DNA of 5,626 nucleotides, from positions 1 to 5,626 of the forward strand of contig JASLBS010000174.1 of assembly GCA_030146405.1 (NCBI GenBank). The letters run 5' to 3'. Of this stretch, positions 1-4,904 are shown one piece after another. Position 1 is the stretch's first letter, and each line of letters opens with the position of its first letter. Origin of the DNA: Arthrobacter sp. GTDB taxonomy: Bacteria; Actinomycetota; Actinomycetes; Actinomycetales; Micrococcaceae. The notes below the pieces were generated by a model, which saw nothing but the letters and a program-made list of their open reading frames with translations, had not been told where the DNA came from and made no database searches. The position numbers were made by a program, and so were the translations under genes.

Positions 1-830
1 CCCGCGATGCCCGGCTCGACGGCGAAGAGGGCGCCGGCCTGCGGTTCGGAGCCCTTCTCGATGTTCTCCTGGGTGGTCGTGATGAACAGCATGTCGAGGT
101 TCTCCCCGCCGAAAGCGCAGGCGGTCACGTTCGTGACCGGAAGGGCGACGTGCTCGGACAATCTCCCGTTCGCGTCATAGCGAGCGACTCCGCCGCCGCC
201 GTACAGCGCCGTCCAGATGCCGCCTTCGGCGTCGATCGCCATGCCGTCCGGCGTCCCGAGCGCAGGCTCGACGACGGCGAACGTGCGGCGGTCCGTGAAG
301 CGGCCGGTGCCGACGTCGTAGCTCAGTGCGTCGATCCGGCCCGTGGGTGTGTCGCTGTAGAACGCGGTGTCCCCGGAGGCCGAGAAGTGGAGGCCGTTCG
401 AGATGGTCACCCCGGTCAGCACGGTCGAGACCGAGTGGTCCGTGTCCAGCGAGAACAGGGTCCCGGCGCCGAAGCCACCCTCCCAGCCCATCGAGCCGCA
501 GAGGAACCGGCCGGCCGTATCGCAGGTGCCGTCGTTCATGCGGACGCTCGGGTCGCTGAAGGCCTCGGGGCCCTGTTCCAGGACCGAGAACGTGTCATCG
601 GCGAGGAGGAAGCCGTTCTCCACGCCGATCACATAGCCGCCGGACGTCCGCCCCCGCACCGCTGCTGCGAGGCGCGGGTGGACGTCGTGGCGTTGCAGGG
701 AGCCATCGGCACTCCGGACGAGGACGTCGCCCTCCTGCATGTCGACGAAGAGGAGCCGACCACGGCGGGGGTCCCAGTAGGGTCCCTCCCCGTGGAAGGT
801 GCAGACGTCGGAGATTTGCTCGGCTTTCAC
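1..830 (-). CDS. SMP-30/gluconolactonase/LRE-family sugar-lactone hydrolase (3'-truncated by window edge)
   Basis: Reading the minus strand from a GTG at 830-828 gives 276 codons without a stop, running past base 1. The protein is a six-bladed beta-propeller of the SMP-30/gluconolactonase family, which hydrolyses sugar lactones with one divalent metal ion. By comparison with human SMP30 (ligands E18, N154, D204; substrate contacts R101, N103), the matching residues are E15 in GEGPYWD, N145 in SNGLHFS, D195 in TPDGMAID, and R97/N99 in RMNDG, so all key positions are present. There is no signal peptide, so it should be cytoplasmic. The family is usually about 280-300 residues, so only the last 10-20 are missing. 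The GTG start is supported by AGGAGG four bases upstream. The gene lies 31 nt behind the DUF3515 gene on the same strand and is probably co-transcribed with it. The actual lactone substrate cannot be told from sequence. Confidence 0.93.
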   Translation of the reverse strand, partial: MKAEQISDVCTFHGEGPYWDPRRGRLLFVDMQEGDVLVRSADGSLQRHDVHPRLAAAVRGRTSGGYVIGVENGFLLADDTFSVLEQGPEAFSDPSVRMNDGTCDTAGRFLCGSMGWEGGFGAGTLFSLDTDHSVSTVLTGVTISNGLHFSASGDTAFYSDTPTGRIDALSYDVGTGRFTDRRTFAVVEPALGTPDGMAIDAEGGIWTALYGGGGVARYDANGRLSEHVALPVTNVTACAFGGENLDMLFITTTQENIEKGSEPQAGALFAVEPGIA

Positions 831-834
831 TGTG

Positions 835-840
835 CCTCCT
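835..840 (-). promoter_or_regulatory. Shine-Dalgarno site of the SMP-30-family gene
   Basis: On the minus strand the hexamer AGGAGG sits four bases before the GTG at 830. It is the only full-consensus ribosome-binding site at a gene start in this window and it fixes the start. It contrasts with the neighbouring DUF3515 gene, which has no such site, and suggests this gene is translated from inside a longer transcript. Confidence 0.8.
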
Positions 841-861
841 GGAATGGTTGTCCTGCTGGGA

Positions 862-1350
862 TCAATCGTCGGTCGGTGGTGGTATGGCTTCGGAGACGCC
901 CACGCACATGCGGTCCTGCGGCGCAGTGGACACGGCAGGGCCGAGTTCCACCAGGACGGTGCTCGAGGCGACCTCATCGGGGTCGAAGAGGACTTCGACG
1001 GCGGGATCGCGCCCGTAGGTCGTGGCGGTCCAGGCGGGATCGCCCTCGCGCAGCACCCAGTCGACGTCGTTCACGGTGACACACGGGTCCGTGGTGGGGC
1101 CGGGGACGTCGACACCGCAGCGGAGAACCACGCTGGAGGGATCACCCCAGGCGGAGGTCGCCTGGCTGTTGGTGTCCCGTCGCTCGTTCTCGGCCACCTC
1201 GGGCGGGAGGGCGATCATGACGTCGGCGCACCGTGCATTCGCTGCATCACCGGCGGGATCCACGTCCACCACCGAAGCGCATCCGGACACACCCAGCAGC
1301 AGGATCGCGGTGGGCGCCAGGACCAGCACGGCGCGGGGGAGGACAGGCAT
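862..1350 (-). CDS. DUF3515-family lipoprotein
   Basis: A 162-residue protein with an N-terminal lipoprotein signal: a hydrophobic stretch at about residues 7-20 and the lipobox V-S-G-C with the lipidated cysteine at 24. The mature part has the DUF3515 pattern of actinobacteria: C41 followed by an ALP motif, an RR pair at 57-58, AWGDP at 67-71, LRCGVD around C78, DVDW at 95-98 and TYGRDP at 111-116. Four further cysteines (41, 78, 90, 149) could form two disulfides outside the membrane. The molecular function of DUF3515 is unknown. The start at 1350 is chosen because it gives a short n-region and because a -10 box sits exactly 6 nt upstream; there is no clear Shine-Dalgarno site. It is followed by the SMP-30-family gene in the same direction. 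From memory, this family is often found close to ddl and thiL in actinobacteria. Confidence 0.9.
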   Translation of the reverse strand: MPVLPRAVLVLAPTAILLLGVSGCASVVDVDPAGDAANARCADVMIALPPEVAENERRDTNSQATSAWGDPSSVVLRCGVDVPGPTTDPCVTVNDVDWVLREGDPAWTATTYGRDPAVEVLFDPDEVASSTVLVELGPAVSTAPQDRMCVGVSEAIPPPTDD

Positions 1351-1356
1351 GGGTTC

Positions 1357-1362
1357 AGCCTA
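1357..1362 (-). promoter_or_regulatory. Candidate -10 box (TAGGCT) of the DUF3515 gene, leaderless layout
   Basis: On the minus strand TAGGCT matches the actinobacterial TANNNT -10 consensus. It ends exactly 6 nt before the ATG at 1350, which would place transcription start on the A of the start codon. No Shine-Dalgarno sequence is visible, which agrees with a leaderless mRNA. I see no convincing -35 element at the usual distance. This is an inference from position and consensus only. Confidence 0.5.
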
Positions 1363-1449
1363 GTAGGTGTCGCTGCAGCCGGCCCGACACGGGCGACGGA
1401 GGCGGCGTGAAGCGGAGCCCATGTCCGTCCCGCCCGTAAGCTGACCGGG

Positions 1450-1477
1450 ACCTGCAGCCGAGTCTCCTGCTGCAGGT
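1450..1477 (+). repeat. 9-bp perfect inverted repeat upstream of the surface-protein gene
   Basis: ACCTGCAGC (1450-1458) and GCTGCAGGT (1469-1477) are perfect inverse complements separated by 10 nt. Each arm contains the palindrome CTGCAG. The element ends 63 nt before the surface-protein start. If TAAGCT at 1437-1442 is the -10 box, the hairpin would lie at the very 5' end of the mRNA; otherwise it may be an operator for a dimeric regulator. Neither role can be decided from sequence. Confidence 0.45.
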
Positions 1478-1540
1478 GACACCGAATCCCTCCGATGCCG
1501 CCGCCCGTCAGCGTCATGGGACGAGACCACGAGCCGAGGA

Positions 1541-2332
1541 ATGATGACAGCGTCGCACTGCCGCCCCCTGACCACCGAGCACACCCCGTCCCCGAAGGTT
1601 CGGCGGATCCTCTCCGCGACCGTCGGTGGCATCCTCGCGGCCGGTCTGCTGGGTGCTCCGGTCGCCGCTGTGGCCACGGAGTCCACCGTCCGCGTACCCG
1701 CCGTCGATCAGCAGCCCGACGTGGCTCAGCAGGTCCAGCCCGATCCGGCCACGACCTTCGGCGAACCGGCTCCACCCATCGACGATCCGACCGCCACCTC
1801 GGGAACCGATCCCGTCACCGGCTTCGCGATCAATGCCCGCACCGGGTTCCTGGTCCACCCGCCCACGGGGTACCTGATCGAACCGGATACGGGTCTGCTC
1901 CTGTTCGCCGAGACCCTCATCTACACGAACCTCCAGTACGACGAGGAATCGGGGGAAGCGGTGGAGATCGAGGGTGAGACCCCGGTACCGCCGCCGAGCG
2001 TCGCCGCACCGACGCCCTCCGGGGAGGCGACGGCGGAACCGACCGGGACACCCACGGAGGTGCCCCCGACCACCGAGGCCGCTGCTCCTGAGGTTCCTCC
2101 TGCTCCGGAGACCACGCAGGCCGAGGCGCCCGTCACAGCCTCGGCTCCGCCGACCCCGCAGCCCAGCAGGTCGAGCACGCCGACGGCGGAGAGCAGCACT
2201 GCAGCAGCGGTCGAGGAGGAGCGGACATCATCGCTGGCACCGGTCGCCTGGATCGGTGGGGGGATCCTCGCGGTGGCGCTCGCCGTGGTCGCGGTCCTCG
2301 CGGTGCGCCGCCGCGGCCGCCACCAGCCCTGA
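1541..2332 (+). CDS. Secreted, C-terminally membrane-anchored surface protein with TG octapeptide repeats
   Basis: No family was recognised for this 263-residue protein. An n-region with K19, R21 and R22 leads into a hydrophobic segment (about 23-45) and a likely signal peptidase I site after A43-V44-A45. The exported part has a Gln/Pro/Asp-rich spacer (46-91), four 8-residue repeats (92-123), a short acidic stretch (134-146), and a Pro/Thr/Ala/Glu-rich low-complexity region (147-229) that looks like an extended wall-spanning stalk. It ends with one transmembrane helix (about 236-255) and RRR at 256-258, a stop-transfer tail. This is the layout of a sortase substrate but without LPXTG or LAXTG; the nearest match before the helix is LAPVA at 232-236, lacking the TG. 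The start is uncertain between the tandem ATGs at 1541 and 1544: GAGGA abuts the first and is 3 nt from the second. No in-frame start exists upstream before the stop at 1442. It could be an adhesin-like or envelope-spacer protein. Confidence 0.8.
   Translation: MMTASHCRPLTTEHTPSPKVRRILSATVGGILAAGLLGAPVAAVATESTVRVPAVDQQPDVAQQVQPDPATTFGEPAPPIDDPTATSGTDPVTGFAINARTGFLVHPPTGYLIEPDTGLLLFAETLIYTNLQYDEESGEAVEIEGETPVPPPSVAAPTPSGEATAEPTGTPTEVPPTTEAAAPEVPPAPETTQAEAPVTASAPPTPQPSRSSTPTAESSTAAAVEEERTSSLAPVAWIGGGILAVALAVVAVLAVRRRGRHQP
1814..1909 (+). repeat. Four tandem 24-bp units encoding TG octapeptides
   Basis: Codons 92-123 of the surface-protein gene encode four consecutive 8-residue units of the form x-T-G-(F/Y/L)-(A/L)-(I/V/L)-x-(P/A). 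The TG pairs fall at residues 93/94, 101/102, 109/110 and 117/118, exactly 8 apart. The second and third units, RTGFLVHP and PTGYLIEP, are the most alike. The DNA units have diverged, so the repeats are not recent copies; the protein pattern is what is conserved. Alternation of turn-forming TG with hydrophobic triplets suggests stacked beta-hairpin or solenoid turns, which is inference. Confidence 0.75.
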
Positions 2333-2345
2333 TCCGCGCGGGATC

Positions 2346-2385
2346 CGCCCTGCACGGCGGCCGGCGACGCACGGCGTGCAGGGCG
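2346..2385 (+). terminator. Hairpin after the surface-protein gene, probable terminator
   Basis: Starting 14 nt after the stop codon, CGCCCTGCACG (2346-2356) pairs perfectly with CGTGCAGGGCG (2375-2385). Past one G-G mismatch, two more pairs form (2358-2359 with 2372-2373), leaving a 12-nt loop. There is no T-run after it, which is common for actinobacterial hairpin terminators. It would separate the surface-protein transcript from rmlB, whose start lies 40 nt downstream. Confidence 0.65.
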
Positions 2386-2405
2386 TAACCCCGCGATCCC
2401 GATCG

Positions 2406-2415
2406 TTACCGGTAA
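2406..2415. promoter_or_regulatory. Perfect 10-bp palindrome TTACCGGTAA overlapping the rmlB -10 box
   Basis: TTACCGGTAA is its own inverse complement. Its last three bases are the first three of the candidate -10 box TAAAGT, so a protein bound here would block RNA polymerase. A 10-bp palindrome is short for an operator, so a regulatory role is only a suggestion. Confidence 0.35.
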
Positions 2416-2418
2416 AGT
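2413..2418 (+). promoter_or_regulatory. Candidate -10 box (TAAAGT) of the rmlB-rmlCD operon, leaderless layout
   Basis: TAAAGT fits TANNNT and ends 7 nt before the GTG at 2426, so transcription would start on or one base before that codon. If this box is real, the other possible start, GTG at 2417, overlaps it and cannot be used. No Shine-Dalgarno sequence precedes either start, and no clear -35 is seen. Confidence 0.5.
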
Positions 2419-2425
2419 GCGGGAC

Positions 2426-3424
2426 GTGAAGAATCTCCTGGTCACCGGCGGAGCCGGCTTTATCGGATCTAATTTCGTCCACTACCTGATGGAGCACACC
2501 GACGCCTCCGTCACGGTCCTGGACAAGATGACCTACGCCGGCAACCGAGCCTCCCTCGAGGGACTCCCGGAGGACCGCTTCGAACTGGTGGTCGGGGACA
2601 TCGCCGACGCGGCCGTCGTCGATCCCCTCGTGGAGCGGGTGGACGCGGTCGTGCACTACGCGGCCGAGTCCCACAACGACAACTCGCTGCACGACCCGCG
2701 GCCCTTCCTCGACACCAACATCATCGGCACCTACACGCTGCTCGAGGCGGCTCGGCGGTACGGGAAGCGGTTCCACCACATCAGCACCGACGAGGTGTAC
2801 GGCGACCTCGAGCTGGACGATCCGGCGCGCTTCACCGAAAGCACGCCCTACAATCCGTCGAGCCCCTATTCGTCCACGAAGGCGGGGTCAGATCTCCTGG
2901 TCCGCGCGTGGGTCCGTTCCTTCGGAGTCCAGGCGACGATCAGCAACTGCTCCAACAACTACGGCCCCTACCAGCATGTCGAGAAGTTCATCCCGCGCCA
3001 GATCACCAACGTGATCGACGGGGTCCGCCCGAAGCTCTACGGCGAGGGACTGAACGTTCGTGACTGGATCCACGCGAACGACCACTCCTCGGCGGTGTGG
3101 ACGATCCTCGAACGCGGCGAGATCGGGCAGACGTATCTCATCGGAGCGGACGGAGAACGGAACAACAAGGACGTGGTCGAGCTCATCCTCACGGAGATGG
3201 GCCAGGACGCCGACGCCTACGACCACGTGGTGGACCGCGTCGGTCACGACATGCGGTACGCCATCGATTCGACCAAGCTGCGCACGGAGCTCGGCTGGAC
3301 CCCCGAGTTCCCCCACTTCGAGCAGGGTCTGCGGGATACCGTCGCCTGGTACCGGGCCAACGAGGACTGGTGGCGGCCGCAGAAGGCCGTGACCGAGTCC
3401 AAGTACACCGAGTTGGGGCAGTAA
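2426..3424 (+). CDS. rmlB: dTDP-glucose 4,6-dehydratase
   Basis: RmlB uses NAD+ to convert dTDP-D-glucose into dTDP-4-keto-6-deoxy-D-glucose, the second step of dTDP-L-rhamnose synthesis, in the cytoplasm. The 332-residue product is of usual length for the family. It is an extended short-chain dehydrogenase: the Rossmann glycine motif is TGGAGFIG (G8, G11, G14), the conserved AAESH is at 79-83, the catalytic TDE triad is T121-D122-E123, and the YxxxK pair is Y148 and K152. Further family motifs follow in NCSNNYGPYQ and RDWIHANDH. I place the start at GTG 2426, giving MKNLLVTGG, because RmlB proteins normally begin only a few residues before the glycine motif and a -10 box overlaps the alternative GTG at 2417 (three extra residues). 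The fused rmlCD gene begins 3 nt after the stop, so the two are certainly one operon. No rmlA is nearby. Confidence 0.96.
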   Translation: MKNLLVTGGAGFIGSNFVHYLMEHTDASVTVLDKMTYAGNRASLEGLPEDRFELVVGDIADAAVVDPLVERVDAVVHYAAESHNDNSLHDPRPFLDTNIIGTYTLLEAARRYGKRFHHISTDEVYGDLELDDPARFTESTPYNPSSPYSSTKAGSDLLVRAWVRSFGVQATISNCSNNYGPYQHVEKFIPRQITNVIDGVRPKLYGEGLNVRDWIHANDHSSAVWTILERGEIGQTYLIGADGERNNKDVVELILTEMGQDADAYDHVVDRVGHDMRYAIDSTKLRTELGWTPEFPHFEQGLRDTVAWYRANEDWWRPQKAVTESKYTELGQ

Positions 3425-3427
3425 GCC

Positions 3428-4849
3428 GTGGGTCCCGTCTTCTCGAAGCCGCTCGCCTCCCGCGAGACGCCCATCCCCGGCGTCGTCCTGTTCGATCTCC
3501 CCGTCCATGGTGACAACCGCGGGTGGTTCAAGGAGAACTGGCAGCGTGCCAAGATGACCGCTGCCGGCCTGCCCGATTTCGGTCCGGTGCAGAACAACAT
3601 CTCGTTCAACGAGACCGCCGGCACCACGCGTGGCATCCACGCGGAGCCCTGGGACAAGTTCATCTCGGTGGCCACTGGCCGCGTCTTCGGGGCCTGGGTG
3701 GACCTCCGGGAGGGGCCTTCCTTCGGAGCCGTGTTCACTGCGGAACTTGATCCGTCCACGGCCATCTTCATCCCGCGGGGTGTCGGCAATGCCTTCCAGA
3801 CCCTCGAGGACGGGACCGCGTACAGCTACCTCGTCAACGACCACTGGTCGGCCGACGCACAGGACCAGTACGTGTTCCTCAATCTCGCGGACGAGACCGC
3901 CGCCATCGACTGGCCCATCCCGCTGGCCGACGCGGAACTCTCGGACAAGGACCGCAAGCACCCGCGTCTCGCCGAAGTGACCGCGCTGGGTCCCCGGAAG
4001 ACGCTCGTGGTGGGCGCGGACGGGCAGCTCGGGCGGGCGCTCCGTGCGGCGCTCGCCGATCACCCGTCCGTCGAGTTCGCAGCACGTGCGGATCTGGATC
4101 TCCTCGGCCAGGACCTCGAGGCAGCCCGCCCCTGGAATGCGTACTCCACCATCATCAACGCCGCTGCGTACACCGCCGTGGATACAGCGGAGACGCCGGA
4201 GGGCCGCGCTGCAGCCTGGGCCGTGAACGTCAGTGCGGTCACCGCCCTCGCCCGGGTGGCTACGGCACACCGGCTGACCCTCGTCCACATCTCCAGCGAC
4301 TACGTCTTCGACGGCACCCGCGTCGTGCACGACGAGGCCGAGCCGTTCACCCCGCTCGGCGTGTACGGGCAGACCAAGGCCGCCGGTGACGCGATCGTCG
4401 CCACGGTACCTCGCCACTACATCCTGCGGACCAGCTGGGTGATCGGTGAGGGCAACAACTTCGTCCGCACGATGGCGAACCTCGCGGGCCGCGGTATCTC
4501 GCCGAGCGTGGTCGACGACCAGATCGGTCGGCTCACCTTCACCGAGGACATCGCGGGTGCGGTTCTGCACCTGCTCGAGACCGAGGCGGAGTTCGGCACG
4601 TACAACGTCTCCAACGACGGGGACGCGCAGAGCTGGGCGGACATCGCCGCGGATGTGTTCGCGCTGTGCGGCAGGGACCGTGCAGACATCACCGGGGTCA
4701 GTACCGAGGAGTACTTCGCGGGCAAGGAGGCTGCGCCGCGACCGCTCCGGAGCGCGCTCGACCTCACGAAGATCCAGGGGGCCGGATTCTCGCCGGTCGT
4801 GGCAGCGGAGCGGTTGGCCACCTACGTGGCCGCACTGCCGACGTCGTGA
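3428..4849 (+). CDS. rmlCD: Bifunctional dTDP-4-dehydrorhamnose 3,5-epimerase / dTDP-4-dehydrorhamnose reductase fusion
   Basis: A 473-residue fusion of the last two enzymes of dTDP-L-rhamnose synthesis. Residues 1 to about 182 are an RmlC cupin: the catalytic histidine is H71 in RGIHAEPWDK, K77 matches the active-site lysine, Y134 matches one active-site tyrosine, and D175 in LSDKD is the partner of the His-Asp dyad. Two usual active-site residues differ (N121 for the His of AHGF, W140 for the second Tyr). A short linker (about 183-191) leads to RmlD, an NAD(P)H-dependent reductase: nucleotide motif GADGQLG at 196-202, NAAAYTAVD at 244-252, SSDYVFDG at 289-296, and the YxxxK pair Y313/K317. 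Fusing these enzymes would pass the unstable epimerised keto-sugar straight to the reductase. As I recall, such fusions are known in Micrococcales and bifidobacteria. The GTG start lies 3 nt after the rmlB stop, with only a weak GGGG about 9 nt upstream, so translation is probably coupled to rmlB. Confidence 0.93.
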   Translation: MGPVFSKPLASRETPIPGVVLFDLPVHGDNRGWFKENWQRAKMTAAGLPDFGPVQNNISFNETAGTTRGIHAEPWDKFISVATGRVFGAWVDLREGPSFGAVFTAELDPSTAIFIPRGVGNAFQTLEDGTAYSYLVNDHWSADAQDQYVFLNLADETAAIDWPIPLADAELSDKDRKHPRLAEVTALGPRKTLVVGADGQLGRALRAALADHPSVEFAARADLDLLGQDLEAARPWNAYSTIINAAAYTAVDTAETPEGRAAAWAVNVSAVTALARVATAHRLTLVHISSDYVFDGTRVVHDEAEPFTPLGVYGQTKAAGDAIVATVPRHYILRTSWVIGEGNNFVRTMANLAGRGISPSVVDDQIGRLTFTEDIAGAVLHLLETEAEFGTYNVSNDGDAQSWADIAADVFALCGRDRADITGVSTEEYFAGKEAAPRPLRSALDLTKIQGAGFSPVVAAERLATYVAALPTS

Positions 4850-4874
4850 CGCGGAGCGCGTGCCACGGCGTCGG
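4838..4874 (+). terminator. Strong hairpin overlapping the rmlCD stop codon, probable operon terminator
   Basis: Bases 4838-4853 fold back onto 4859-4874 with a 5-nt loop. Of 16 stacked positions, 13 are Watson-Crick pairs, two are G-T (G-U in RNA) and one is an A-C mismatch. The TGA stop (4847-4849) lies inside the left arm. There is no T-run afterwards, so it would be a hairpin terminator of the U-less kind, or a structure protecting the 3' end. It sits between the rml operon and the thiL start. Confidence 0.6.
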
Positions 4875-4883
4875 GTGTCGGTA

Positions 4884-4901
4884 CCTCACCGTACGGTGAG
4901 G
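4884..4901. promoter_or_regulatory. Perfect 18-bp palindrome in front of thiL, candidate operator
   Basis: The palindrome's left half is CCTCACCGT, centred between 4892 and 4893, and every base is symmetric. It ends 3 nt before the thiL ATG and contains the candidate -10 box TACGGT. A zero-spacer, 18-bp perfect palindrome over a -10 box is typical of an operator for a dimeric repressor. As RNA it could instead form a 7-bp stem with a GTAC loop. No known regulator is recognised from the half-site. Confidence 0.5.
4892..4897 (+). promoter_or_regulatory. Candidate -10 box (TACGGT) of thiL, leaderless layout
   Basis: TACGGT fits TANNNT and ends 7 nt before the ATG at 4905, so the message would start at or one base before the start codon. 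The only purine-rich stretch, GAGGAG, ends one base before the ATG, too close for normal Shine-Dalgarno pairing. The box lies inside the 18-bp palindrome. No clear -35 is visible. Confidence 0.45.
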
Positions 4902-4904
4902 AGC

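Larger units (their letters stand above)
1351..1540. other. Divergent intergenic region between the DUF3515 and surface-protein genes
   Basis: This 190-bp stretch separates a minus-strand gene from a plus-strand gene and must hold both promoters. Seen in it: the TAGGCT box for the minus-strand gene (1362-1357); a possible plus-strand -10 box TAAGCT at 1437-1442 with no clear -35; a weak 6-bp inverted repeat GTGTCG/CGACAC (1367-1372 and 1385-1390); and a 9-bp inverted repeat at 1450-1477, listed separately. No coding potential or RNA gene was recognised. Confidence 0.6.

Noticed and set aside
150..1079. A 309-codon plus-strand frame opposite the SMP-30 and DUF3515 genes
   Set aside because: Both genes beneath it have full family motifs. 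The translated product is Arg/Ala/Gly-rich without recognisable motifs and spans two unrelated genes and their gap.
1829..1894. Internal P-x-T-G strings in the surface protein (for example PPTG, PDTG) as sortase motifs
   Set aside because: They belong to the octapeptide repeat, lie more than 100 residues before the membrane helix and lack the leading Leu.
1814..1909. A CRISPR-like or recent tandem DNA repeat
   Set aside because: The four 24-bp units differ at many bases and encode an in-frame peptide pattern; there are no spacers.
2417..2425. GTG at 2417 as the rmlB start
   Set aside because: It overlaps the candidate -10 box and has no Shine-Dalgarno site. Starting at 2426 gives the usual short lead into the glycine motif. 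It remains possible, adding three residues.
1921..2445. Minus-strand frames opposite the stalk of the surface protein
   Set aside because: They are Gly/Ser/Val-rich mirror images of a Pro/Thr/Ala-rich coding sequence. The plus-strand frame has a signal peptide, ordered repeats and a membrane anchor.
2888..4570. A 560-codon open frame on the minus strand across rmlB and rmlCD
   Set aside because: It lies opposite two genes with unmistakable enzyme motifs. Long stop-free antisense frames are expected where third positions are almost always G or C. The translation shows no domain, only Val/Arg/Gly/Asp-rich sequence.
4850..4904. A thiamine (TPP) riboswitch before thiL
   Set aside because: The gap is only 55 nt, too short for the aptamer. 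I do not see its conserved CUGAGA-type core, and the likely transcript has no leader.
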